A stretch of 26,105 bases of DNA from JALYXS01 sp051003795 (GTDB taxonomy: Bacteria; Acidobacteriota; Terriglobia; Bryobacterales; Bryobacteraceae): contig JBPCKZ010000080.1 in NCBI GenBank assembly GCA_051003795.1, forward strand, positions 1 through 26,105, in the 5' to 3' direction. The notes under the pieces were generated by a model that saw nothing but the letters and a program-made list of their open reading frames with translations, was not told the origin of the DNA and searched no databases. Below are positions 8,184-15,702 of this stretch, one piece after another (position 1 is the first letter of the stretch; the number at the start of each line of letters is the position of its first letter). Both the position numbers and the translations under genes were made by a program.

Positions 8184-8454
8184 TCACGACACTCTTCACG
8201 CCGCTAACTTTCCTGGCCAGCTTTTCGGCTTTCTTTTTTTGCTTTTCGTATTCGACTTTGCCCTTCAGCGTTACCACCCCTTGCTTCACGTCGATATCGA
8301 GCGCCCCGCCTTTTACGACCTGGTCGATTGCCAGCTTACGCTTGACATTGTCGTAGATCAGATCGTCCGAGACCTGCTTATCGGCGGCTTGGATCGCGAA
8401 GCCGCAGACCAATGCCATAAGGATCAAAGCCGCGACTGAACGCATGCTATTCAT
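8161..8454 (-). CDS. Small exported BON-domain protein
   Basis: A 97-aa protein with a signal peptide (RSVAALILMALVCGFAIQAA) and one BON domain filling the mature chain: SDDLIYDNVKRKLAI, then GGALDIDVKQGVVTLKGKV, then EKLARKVSGVKSVVNEIQV. The BON fold is associated with envelope proteins such as OsmY and is proposed to bind phospholipid; that role is inferred here. It overlaps the era stop by 8 nt and the SMP-30-like gene by 23 nt, so the three are likely translationally coupled. A single BON domain is fewer than in OsmY, which has two. Confidence 0.88.
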   Translation of the reverse strand: MNSMRSVAALILMALVCGFAIQAADKQVSDDLIYDNVKRKLAIDQVVKGGALDIDVKQGVVTLKGKVEYEKQKKKAEKLARKVSGVKSVVNEIQVKH

Positions 8455-9370
8455 TGCTTCCGGCCATTGTACGCCAGTCGAGGGTATTCAAGAAGGCGGG
8501 CTTCTCGCGCCAATCCGGCTGCACTTTGACGTGAAGATCGAGAAAGACTTTCACCCCGAACAATTCTTCGATCTCCCGCCGCGCGAGCGTGCCCGTCTTT
8601 TTTAACATCGCGCCGCCCGCCCCGATGACAATTCCCTTCTGCCCGTCCTTCTCCACATAAATGGTGGCGTAGATGCGAGTGATCTCCGGCGTCCGCTCCC
8701 ACTTGTCGATCAGCACGGCGATCGAGTGAGGCACTTCCTGGCGGGTCTCGATCAGAATCTTTTCGCGGATCAGTTCCGCCGCGATGAATCGCTCCGGTTG
8801 GTCGGTCACATGATCCGGCGGGAAATAAGCGGGACCTTCGGGCAAACGCGCGATTACGGCCTCGCGCACCGCATCCAGGCCTTGGGCGTCCCGCGCGGAG
8901 ATCGGCAGATACTCCGCGAAGCCGTATAGCGTGCGATACTCCTCGATCAGTGGCAGCAACGCGCCCTTGTCCCGCAACAAGTCGGTTTTGTTGAATAGCA
9001 GGATAACCGGAGCTTCGGATTTTTGCAGCAGGGCGTTTTGCAGCAGGGCGACCGCGCGCTTGTCGTTTTCACCGAACGGCTGCGATGCGTCCACCACGAA
9101 CAACAGCAGATCCCGTTCATTCAGCGCGGCGCGAACACTCTCCATCATGCGCTTGTTTATGGGAGAACTGGACCGATGAATTCCCGGCGTATCGAGAAAC
9201 ACAATCTGCGCATCCGGCAAAGTCAGAACGCCTTGCAGCGCCGTGCGCGTGGTCTGCGGCTTATCCGTGACAATCGCGATCTTGCTGCCGATCAGCGCAG
9301 TCAGCAGCGTGGATTTGCCGGCGTTCGGCAAGCCCAGAATTGAGACGAAGCCGGAAACAAACTTACTCAT
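8447..9370 (-). CDS. era: GTPase Era
   Basis: A 307-aa Era, a GTPase that binds the 3' end of 16S rRNA and assists maturation of the small ribosomal subunit at the inner face of the membrane. G1 is GLPNAGKS (13-20), the G2 region DKPQTTR (36-42), G3 DTPG (60-63), G4 NKTD (127-130) and G5 SARD near 158. The C-terminal KH domain has GVKVFLDLHVKVQ and the GAGG loop. The overlap with the upstream CorC-like gene is 8 nt (ATGAGTAA). The placement with ybeY and phoH fits a shared role in rRNA processing. Confidence 0.97.
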   Translation of the reverse strand: MSKFVSGFVSILGLPNAGKSTLLTALIGSKIAIVTDKPQTTRTALQGVLTLPDAQIVFLDTPGIHRSSSPINKRMMESVRAALNERDLLLFVVDASQPFGENDKRAVALLQNALLQKSEAPVILLFNKTDLLRDKGALLPLIEEYRTLYGFAEYLPISARDAQGLDAVREAVIARLPEGPAYFPPDHVTDQPERFIAAELIREKILIETRQEVPHSIAVLIDKWERTPEITRIYATIYVEKDGQKGIVIGAGGAMLKKTGTLARREIEELFGVKVFLDLHVKVQPDWREKPAFLNTLDWRTMAGSNE

Positions 9371-10625
9371 TCACCGCCACCTCGGATTTGCGGATTCGTA
9401 CCTGTTCCACGCGCAGTTGGTCGCTTGCCACCACTTCGATTCGAATCCCATCCCGCTCAACCACCTCACCCGGCACTGGCACGCGCCCCAGCCACTCCGT
9501 TACCAGCCCGCCGACCGTGGTCGATTCGATATCGTCTTCCGCATGGAACGCCAGCAAATCGTCGAGCCGCGCCAGATCGAAGCTGCCCGAAACAAGGTAG
9601 CTGCCGCCGTCTTCAACTTTGACATCCGAATCGGGCTCATGCTCGTCGCGAATTTCCCCTAGGATCACTTCGACCAGATCTTCCATTGTGGCGAGGCCGG
9701 CCGTGTTGCCGTACTCGTCCACGACTATTACAATGTGCCCGCCCTCCTGCTGCATCTCGCGCATCAGGTCGTTGACCGGCTTGGTCTCCGGAACGAAGCG
9801 CATGGACCGCATGATTTCGCGGATCTTGCGGCTGGCGCGCTCCGATTCGTCTAGTTCGAACATGTCGCGGACATGCACGAAGCCCACGATCTGATCGATC
9901 GAATTCTCATAAACCGGGATGCGCGAATACTGCTCGTTGATGACCAGCTGGCGCAATTGCTCGAGCGTTGCATCGGCTTCGATGGCGGCCATATCCGGGC
10001 GCGGCGTCATAATTTCGCGCACGATCTTGTCGCCAAATTCGACCACGGATTGGATCAGCTTGCGGTCGTCTTCTTCGATCAAGCCCTCCTCCGCTCCCGC
10101 CGAAATCAGCGCTTCGATATTTTCGGCCGAGGTGGGCGGCTCTTCCGTGTTGCTTTTTTCATCGGCAAGGTCGATCAATGTCTGGAAGAACCTGAGCAAC
10201 GCGACTACCGGTCCGACCGTCAATGCGATTCCGCGCAGAACCGGGATCAGCGGCAGAAGCCAGTGGCCTGTCGTACGGCGGTAGAGGAGTTGCGGGACGG
10301 CGTACGCAATCGCCACCATTCCGATCCAGCATGTGGCAAGCGCTTCCAAAATAACCGCCGGGGATAAGGGGCCGGCGCCAATGGCGATCGTCAGCACCAG
10401 AATTCCGAGCAGAAGAAACAAGCCATGCTTGACGAGCGAGAACGAGAGCGCGCCTTCATCCGTTTCCATGCCCAGGCGTTTTTCGAGCGTCGCTTTGAAC
10501 AGCTGCAGCGGCGGCAAATCGCGCGTGCGGAGGCGCAGGCTTTCGAGATAAAGCATTTGCACGAAGGTCGCGAGCGCGAGCGCGAGGGAGAGCAGTATCG
10601 CAATCGCAACGAGGACGAAACTCAT
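9363..10625 (-). CDS. Hemolysin-family/CorC-like transporter (DUF21, CBS pair, CorC_HlyC)
   Basis: A 420-aa inner-membrane protein of the CNNM/HlyC-CorC class, linked in the family to Mg2+ or Co2+ efflux. Hydrophobic segments are present near residues 2-20, about 60-85, 90-112 and 125-150 (DUF21 region). A cytoplasmic CBS pair follows, opening with REIMTPRPDMAAIEADATLEQL and containing YSRIPVYENSIDQIVGFVHVRD. It ends with a CorC_HlyC domain (VKVEDGGSYLVSGS through VTEWLGRVPVPGE). The start MSFVLVA at 10625 is chosen because it overlaps the ybeY stop as ATGA and begins the first membrane helix; the frame extends 9 codons upstream into ybeY. In Proteobacteria ybeX/corC often follows ybeY, the same order as here. 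Confidence 0.9.
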   Translation of the reverse strand: MSFVLVAIAILLSLALALATFVQMLYLESLRLRTRDLPPLQLFKATLEKRLGMETDEGALSFSLVKHGLFLLLGILVLTIAIGAGPLSPAVILEALATCWIGMVAIAYAVPQLLYRRTTGHWLLPLIPVLRGIALTVGPVVALLRFFQTLIDLADEKSNTEEPPTSAENIEALISAGAEEGLIEEDDRKLIQSVVEFGDKIVREIMTPRPDMAAIEADATLEQLRQLVINEQYSRIPVYENSIDQIVGFVHVRDMFELDESERASRKIREIMRSMRFVPETKPVNDLMREMQQEGGHIVIVVDEYGNTAGLATMEDLVEVILGEIRDEHEPDSDVKVEDGGSYLVSGSFDLARLDDLLAFHAEDDIESTTVGGLVTEWLGRVPVPGEVVERDGIRIEVVASDQLRVEQVRIRKSEVAVNE

Positions 10626-11086
10626 GCGCGCGCCCGTTCGATAAGGCCGCACGGCAGGCCGAGCCGGTCGCGCCAGTCCGCCTCCGCGCGCGCCATTTCT
10701 CCGCGATCGTTCTCATGATCCATGCCAAGCAGATGCAAAACTCCGTGCAGCATTAAAATTTCAATTTCGTGGTTGAGCGCGTGGCCGAACTCGTTGGCCT
10801 GCGCCGCAGCGCGCCGCCAGGAGATTGCTATGTCCCCCAGATACCCGTCCGCATCGCATTCCGTCCACCCCCCAGGGAAGGAAAGCACGTCGGTAGGATA
10901 GTCCTTGCCCCGAAACCGCCTGTTCAAATGCCGCAGTTCCACATCCCCGGCGATCAGGACGTGAAAGTGTCGCTCCCGCGAGACCTCGTCCTTCAGTACT
11001 TGAGCGAACCGCTTGAGGTCCGCCCGATTAAGACCGGCCGCCGTAAACCGGCGGAACGAAACCAGAGAATCCTGTCCGGAGGACAT
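10622..11086 (-). CDS. ybeY: rRNA maturation endoribonuclease YbeY
   Basis: A 154-aa YbeY, a zinc-dependent enzyme implicated in 16S rRNA 3' end maturation and ribosome quality control. The zinc signature H-G-V-L-H-L-L-G-M-D-H (three His at 114, 118 and 124) is complete. The preceding ELRHLNRRFRGKDYPTDVLSFP block is also typical. The ATG at 11086 is chosen; a GTG one codon earlier is equally possible. The gene starts 13 nt after the phoH stop and overlaps the CorC-like gene by 4 nt. Confidence 0.96.
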   Translation of the reverse strand: MSSGQDSLVSFRRFTAAGLNRADLKRFAQVLKDEVSRERHFHVLIAGDVELRHLNRRFRGKDYPTDVLSFPGGWTECDADGYLGDIAISWRRAAAQANEFGHALNHEIEILMLHGVLHLLGMDHENDRGEMARAEADWRDRLGLPCGLIERARA

Positions 11087-11099
11087 CACAAAAGCGCCA

Positions 11100-12119
11100 T
11101 CAGGCGCTGGCGATTTCGGGAATCGCCGTGAGATCGGGAGACGCTTCAGTCAGCTTCAAACTCAGCTGGCGGCTAACGTTCTCGTTGTAACGTTCGTACG
11201 CTCTCACGATGCGTTGCACCAGGCTATGCCGGACCACGTCTTTGTCGTCGAAGTTCACCATGCTGATACCCTCGACGCCTCTCAGAATCTCGACGGCGTC
11301 CAGCAGACCGCTACGTTTGCCGGCGGGGAGATCGATCTGCGTCACGTCGCCATTGACAACCATCTTGGAGTTCGCGCCCTGCCGCGTGAGCACCATTTTC
11401 ATCTGCTCGGGCGTGCTGTTCTGGGCTTCGTCGAGAATGATGAAACTGTCGTTCAACGTGCGTCCGCGCATGAACGCGATCGGCGCGACTTCGATGGCCG
11501 TGCGTTCGAGAAACTTCTCGACCTTCTCGCCTTCGAGCATGTCGTAAAGCGCATCGTATAACGGGCGCAGATAAGGATCGATCTTTTCTTGCAGGGTTCC
11601 GGGAAGAAACCCGAGGCGCTCGCCTGCTTCCACGGCGGGGCGCGTCAGTACGATGCGGCTCACGCGCTTGCTCAACAGCGCGGAGATCGCCATGGCAACG
11701 GCGAGATATGTTTTTCCGGTACCCGCCGGCCCCACGCCAAACACCAGATCGTTGCGCTCGATCGCTTCCATGTAGCGCCGCTGATTCACTGTCTTCGGGG
11801 CGAGGATCTTTTTGCCGAAATTGCGTTGTCTGCCGCTGACGACCAGCCCTCGCAAGCTCACATCGGGGTCGCCCGTCACCACTCGAAAAAAACTGTTCAG
11901 ATCGCCATTATTGAATACGACGCCTTCGCGCACCAGTGCCACATAATCTTCCAGAATGGTTTGCGCTCGCGAAACGGCGGAGGGCTCGCCTTCCAGTTCG
12001 AGCGAATTATCGATCAGGTGGATGTTGACTTTCAGGCCGGCTTCCAGGAGACGAACATTTTCGTCTCGAGTGCCAAACAGATTTTCAATGCCTCGGCTAA
12101 TCTGGACGCTGGCTTTCAT
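11100..12119 (-). CDS. PhoH-family ATPase (PhoH/PhoL-like)
   Basis: A 339-aa PhoH-family protein with an N-terminal KH-like region (about 25-65) and a helicase-like ATPase core. Walker A is GPAGTGKT (130-137) and Walker B is FIILDEAQN (226-234). GFLPGTLQEKIDPYLRPLYDAL and VVNGDVTQIDLPAGKRSGL are typical of the family. PhoH proteins are linked by conserved neighbourhood to YbeY and Era and are thought to act in RNA metabolism; direct activity is inferred. It heads the large minus-strand gene run. GGAGG lies 16 nt before the ATG, an unusually long spacing. Confidence 0.93.
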   Translation of the reverse strand: MKASVQISRGIENLFGTRDENVRLLEAGLKVNIHLIDNSLELEGEPSAVSRAQTILEDYVALVREGVVFNNGDLNSFFRVVTGDPDVSLRGLVVSGRQRNFGKKILAPKTVNQRRYMEAIERNDLVFGVGPAGTGKTYLAVAMAISALLSKRVSRIVLTRPAVEAGERLGFLPGTLQEKIDPYLRPLYDALYDMLEGEKVEKFLERTAIEVAPIAFMRGRTLNDSFIILDEAQNSTPEQMKMVLTRQGANSKMVVNGDVTQIDLPAGKRSGLLDAVEILRGVEGISMVNFDDKDVVRHSLVQRIVRAYERYNENVSRQLSLKLTEASPDLTAIPEIASA

Positions 12120-12221
12120 TTATAGGTATGTAAAACCTCCAAAATGGGACTCAAAGGGAAGCAGGGAAGTGGCAAAGGGGGAAATGCGAGGCTAGGGGGT
12201 GGCGAAAAACCATCCGGTACA

Positions 12222-12230
12222 AGTATATCA
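12222..12230 (-). promoter_or_regulatory. Extended -10 element for the phoH-ybeY-era gene run
   Basis: On the minus strand the sequence reads TGATATACT, a TG-n plus TATACT hexamer (five of six positions of TATAAT). No good -35 hexamer lies 16-18 nt upstream, as expected for extended -10 promoters. The start would lie roughly 90-100 nt before the phoH ATG. It is the best promoter-like signal in the gap and is placed to drive the long co-directional run to at least mutS2. Confidence 0.45.
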
Positions 12231-12300
12231 GAACGGGCCGGGGCGCCAGTGCTGCCACGCACCGCTCACCAATGCCCAAAACAATTCCAGTGTATTCTGT

Positions 12301-12328
12301 CTTTGTGGACCGTTCTTTGTGGATCGTT
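12301..12328 (+). repeat. 14-bp imperfect tandem duplication with TGTGGA cores
   Basis: Two adjacent 14-nt units, CTTTGTGGACCGTT and CTTTGTGGATCGTT, differ at one position, and a further CGTGGA follows 11 nt after the second TGTGGA. The second unit's TGTGGATCG matches the reverse complement of the DnaA box (TGTGGATAA) at seven of nine positions. It may be a regulator or DnaA site upstream of dnaB, or a chance slippage duplication. Confidence 0.6.
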
Positions 12329-12419
12329 CGTGGAAAACGTTGCAGTTTTCGACTTCCGAACCCGCGGCGCGGTGATTCCGCGGCACTTCGGAGCGGCAAA
12401 AAAATTCCGCATCGCGCCC

Positions 12420-12449
12420 TTGTAATGCACAGCCGGATGGTCCTAACTT
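12420..12449 (+). promoter_or_regulatory. Weak candidate promoter of dnaB
   Basis: TTGTAA and TAACTT are separated by 18 nt and end 13 nt before the dnaB ATG. Each hexamer matches the sigma-70 consensus at about four of six positions. The short leader would leave almost no room for a ribosome binding site, so the true promoter may lie further upstream. Low confidence. Confidence 0.2.
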
Positions 12450-12462
12450 AGAGACTCTGGTT

Positions 12463-13824
12463 ATGTCTTCCGCCGCTCTCGCTTTCGATAAGGGGTTGCC
12501 CTCCAATATAGACGCCGAGCGGTTCGTGCTTGGCTCCATTCTGCTCGACGATTCGGCGTTCATCGATGTCGCGGGCCAACTGGCGCCGGAAGATTTCTGC
12601 CTCGAAAAGCATCGCCGGATTTACAAGCGCATGTGCGAGATTCACGAGCGCGCCGAGCGTATCGACCGGGTCACGCTGACCAATGAGCTTCTTCGATTTA
12701 ACGAGCTCGAGTCGGTGGACGGCCTCACCTACCTCGTTTCGCTCGACGATGGGCTGCCCAAGATCTCGAACCTGGCGAGCTACGTCAAGATCATCCGGGA
12801 CAAGTCGATTCTGCGCCGCATCATCACCGCCTCGCAACATCTGATGAACCGGTGCCTGCTGGGGGAGGAGGAGCCGGACCAGATCCTCGCCGGGGCGGAG
12901 GAAACGCTGCTCAAGCTGGGCGAATCGAGGATCAACGACGGCCTGCTGAGTCCGCGCGAGGTGATTCAGAACTATCAGGGCGGCCTGAACGCGTTTCTCG
13001 ATCCGAGCAAGCGCATCAAGGGGATCAGTACCGGCTTCACGAAATTCGACGAGATGACTGGCGGGCTCCACAAGGGCGAGCTGGTGATTCTCGCCGCGCG
13101 GCCATCCATGGGGAAGACGGCGCTCGCGCTCAACATCGCGTATCACGTGGCGGCCAAGATGAACCAGATCGTCGCGGTATTCTCGCTCGAAATGTCCAAC
13201 GAATCGCTGCTGACCCGCATGTTGTGCTCTTCGGCCTACGTCGATAGCCAGCGCTTTCGAGCCGGCTATCTAAACGCCGAAGAGCGCAAAAAGCTGCAGC
13301 AGGCCGCGCACAACCTGGTGGAAGCGCCGCTATTTATCGACGACACGGCGGGATCGAATCTGATGGACATGCACGCCAAGCTGCGCCGGCTGCAGCAGGG
13401 CGATCAGAAGCTCGGCCTCGTGATCGTCGATTACCTGCAGTTGATGAGCGGCCGGGGGCGGTTTGAGAATCGCAACCAGGAAATCAGCACGATTTCGCGC
13501 GGCATGAAACTGCTGGCGAAAGAACTGGACGTGCCGATGCTGGTGCTTTCGCAGTTAAGCCGCGCGCCCGAAACGCGCCAAGGCGACCACCGGCCTCAAT
13601 TGAGCGATTTGCGCGAATCGGGATCGATCGAGCAGGACGCGGACCTGGTGGGCTTTATTTTTCGCGAGGAAGTGTACAAGAGAGACCGCGAGGATCTGCG
13701 CGGGATCGCTGAGTTGATCATCGCCAAACAGCGCAACGGGCCGGTGGGGAAGGTGGACCTGGTGTTTCTCCACGCCCTCACGAAATTCGAGAACCGCGCC
13801 GAAGATATCGGCGAAGTCAACTAA
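12463..13824 (+). CDS. dnaB: Replicative DNA helicase DnaB
   Basis: A 453-aa DnaB, the hexameric 5'-3' helicase that unwinds DNA at the replication fork. The N-terminal helical domain (about 12-115) opens with PSNIDAERFVLGSILLD. The RecA-like domain has KGELVILAARPSMGKTALAL with Walker A lysine near residue 217, FSLEMSNESLLTRML, the Walker B region LGLVIVDYLQLMSG, and the SQLSRAPETR and DLRESGSIEQDADLV segments with the arginine finger region. Length is normal and no intein is present. It is followed after 22 nt by the convergent DUF885 gene. Confidence 0.97.
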   Translation: MSSAALAFDKGLPSNIDAERFVLGSILLDDSAFIDVAGQLAPEDFCLEKHRRIYKRMCEIHERAERIDRVTLTNELLRFNELESVDGLTYLVSLDDGLPKISNLASYVKIIRDKSILRRIITASQHLMNRCLLGEEEPDQILAGAEETLLKLGESRINDGLLSPREVIQNYQGGLNAFLDPSKRIKGISTGFTKFDEMTGGLHKGELVILAARPSMGKTALALNIAYHVAAKMNQIVAVFSLEMSNESLLTRMLCSSAYVDSQRFRAGYLNAEERKKLQQAAHNLVEAPLFIDDTAGSNLMDMHAKLRRLQQGDQKLGLVIVDYLQLMSGRGRFENRNQEISTISRGMKLLAKELDVPMLVLSQLSRAPETRQGDHRPQLSDLRESGSIEQDADLVGFIFREEVYKRDREDLRGIAELIIAKQRNGPVGKVDLVFLHALTKFENRAEDIGEVN

Positions 13825-13846
13825 TGCGCGTAGTGCGGCGCAAACG

Positions 13847-15595
13847 TTACGGCCGGACGACAAACTCCTGCATCACCGCTTTCTTCAATAATTCCGGCGG
13901 CAGCAATCCCTGCGACAGAATGAAATCGTGAAACCGCTGGACGTGGAACTTCTCTCCCAGCGCCTTCTCCGCGTCCGACCGGATTTCGCGCAACCTCGTA
14001 TACCCATCGAAGTACGAAACAGCTTGTCCGGGAGCGCGGAACGTGTAACGGTCCACTTCCTCCGTCGCAAAGGCCTCCGAGCAGACCACGTCCCGTTGCA
14101 ATAATTGCAACGCCTGCGCCGGCGTAACTTTCCCTTGCTGCAATTCGGGATCGAGGAACGCGCGCGCGGCGCGCAGCAACCGCAGCTGCAGCGAAATCAA
14201 TTTGCCATCGTCCGGCATATAGGGGAGCATGAACCACTCCGCATAAAGTCCCCACCCTTCCACGTTGGTGCTGTTGAACGCGAAGATCGCTCTCGGCAGC
14301 GAAACGCCGCGCTCCACCATGGCCGCGAATTGCAGTTCGTGTCCGGGGCGCGCTTCGTGCGAGGTCAACGTCCAGGAAGCGGCGGCAAAGGTGAAGTCGT
14401 CGTACTTAAGCGCTCTGCCTCCCTCGCCGCTGGTGCCAAGCGGAAGCACGAACTGGCCGCGCTCGCCTTGATTGTCGATCAGAGGCGGCGGGACCATGTG
14501 CGGCGCGGGCTGTTGCGCCGTTTCGGCGGCCGTCGCCAGGCGGATAATCGCCGGTCGTTCGGGTAACGTGACCAGGTGCTCCCGCCGGATAATCTTCTCG
14601 ATATCGGCAAGGCGCTTTTTGTAGTGCGGCAGAATCTCGTCTCCAGTCAGTTGCTCTTTCTTAAGCGCGTGGATGACGTCGCGATAATCCTGCGACGGCA
14701 GATTGCGCGCCTTCGCAACACCGGCGGCGACCTTCCGCATTTCTTCCTGGATCTCGGTAAAACTTTCGTGGGCCAGCCGCGTCAGTTCGGCGGGCGTGTA
14801 ATCCACTCCGTATTCTTCGAGCGCCATCGTATAGAGCTCGGGTGGAAGCCGGAAATCGGAGCGCGACTTGGGAAGCACTTCCTTGCGAACGAAATCGTCG
14901 TATGAAGCAAGCTGCTCTTTCAATTTCGCGAACGCCTCCCGGTAGCCTTGCATCTTGAATTTTTCGAGCAAGAGACCGATTCCCGTGACGAACGCGTCCG
15001 TGTCGGCCAGGTCTTTCTCGACTTCGATTTTCGGGGGGCCTGCCAAGCCGGGTTTTTTTAGCTTCTCCTCAACACGTTCGCGCGCCAAAGTTGAAATGGG
15101 CGTGTAGCCGGATGCAAGACCGGTATAGCGCCGTAAGCGAACCAGCGCCGCGCCACGCCGTTCCGGCGCAACCTGCTCGTCGAGGAGACTTTTCATCCCG
15201 AAAAAAACGATGCGCGCGACCTTTGGATAGGGCAGGAGCAAACGGTCGTCGGCTTCGGAAGATCGCCGCTCGCGGTCGGCGGCGGCTATCAGAATCTGCA
15301 AATCCTGCTGAATTAACGGATCGTGCTCCGTCGCCAGGCGCGCTTGCAGTTCTTTTTGCGCTGCCGCAAGATCCGCGCGAAGGCGTTGCCGTTGATCCGC
15401 TGTAAGTATCATGATCTTATCGTCTAATCCCCGGACGCCGAGCGCCCCCGCGCGTTCCGGCGCATAGCGGGCGGTAATCTCGAGCAAAAGTTGCGCATTC
15501 CGATTACTCTTTGCAACCCAGGCCGGCGGAGTTTGCGCGAGAGCGAGACCCGCGAGGCAGAGGTAAACGATCGTCACAAAACGCAGATGGCGCAT
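13847..15595 (-). CDS. Secreted DUF885-family protein (putative metallopeptidase-like)
   Basis: A 582-aa protein with a signal peptide (RHLRFVTIVYLCLAGLALAQ), so probably periplasmic or lipid-free exported. It carries the DUF885 hallmark near residue 413, SHEARPGHELQ (usual form H-E-A-Y-P-G-H-x-L-Q), and 20-30 residues later NVEGWGLYAEWFMLP. The two His plus the downstream Glu resemble a gluzincin-like metal site, and the family is often suggested to be zinc peptidases; activity is inferred. The Tyr of the motif is Arg here. The C-terminus has FHDFILSQGLLPPELLKKAV, typical of the family. It is a single gene between convergent dnaB and the acyltransferase, with no evident partners. Confidence 0.85.
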   Translation of the reverse strand: MRHLRFVTIVYLCLAGLALAQTPPAWVAKSNRNAQLLLEITARYAPERAGALGVRGLDDKIMILTADQRQRLRADLAAAQKELQARLATEHDPLIQQDLQILIAAADRERRSSEADDRLLLPYPKVARIVFFGMKSLLDEQVAPERRGAALVRLRRYTGLASGYTPISTLARERVEEKLKKPGLAGPPKIEVEKDLADTDAFVTGIGLLLEKFKMQGYREAFAKLKEQLASYDDFVRKEVLPKSRSDFRLPPELYTMALEEYGVDYTPAELTRLAHESFTEIQEEMRKVAAGVAKARNLPSQDYRDVIHALKKEQLTGDEILPHYKKRLADIEKIIRREHLVTLPERPAIIRLATAAETAQQPAPHMVPPPLIDNQGERGQFVLPLGTSGEGGRALKYDDFTFAAASWTLTSHEARPGHELQFAAMVERGVSLPRAIFAFNSTNVEGWGLYAEWFMLPYMPDDGKLISLQLRLLRAARAFLDPELQQGKVTPAQALQLLQRDVVCSEAFATEEVDRYTFRAPGQAVSYFDGYTRLREIRSDAEKALGEKFHVQRFHDFILSQGLLPPELLKKAVMQEFVVRP

Positions 15596-15702
15596 ATAGA
15601 CCTAACGAGGCTTTCGCCTCATGCGGCAGACGATTTCGAAGCGTACCACGAAGCGTCGCCGAAGCGCCGGCCGCTTCTCCACGCGCTTAGGAAATTCGAG
15701 AA

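Larger units (their letters stand above)
12120..12462. other. Divergent intergenic region between phoH and dnaB
   Basis: This 343-nt gap holds no convincing gene. On the phoH side there is a purine-rich stretch (12150-12200) and an extended -10 element. In the centre lies a 14-bp tandem duplication, then two CCGCGG palindromes 10 nt apart, then an A-run. On the dnaB side there is a weak promoter-like pair. Both genes presumably take their promoters from here. No T-tract terminator hairpin is visible. Confidence 0.6.

Noticed and set aside
10565..10600. GCGAGCGCGAGCGCGAG-like low-complexity run
   Set aside because: It encodes the Ala/Leu-rich first membrane helix of the CorC-like protein and is not an independent repeat.
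12448..13146. 232-aa minus-strand frame over the start of dnaB
   Set aside because: Antisense to a textbook DnaB; no domain and atypical composition.
13825..13846. Terminator between convergent dnaB and DUF885 genes
   Set aside because: Only a short GCGC pairing and no T-tract on either strand.
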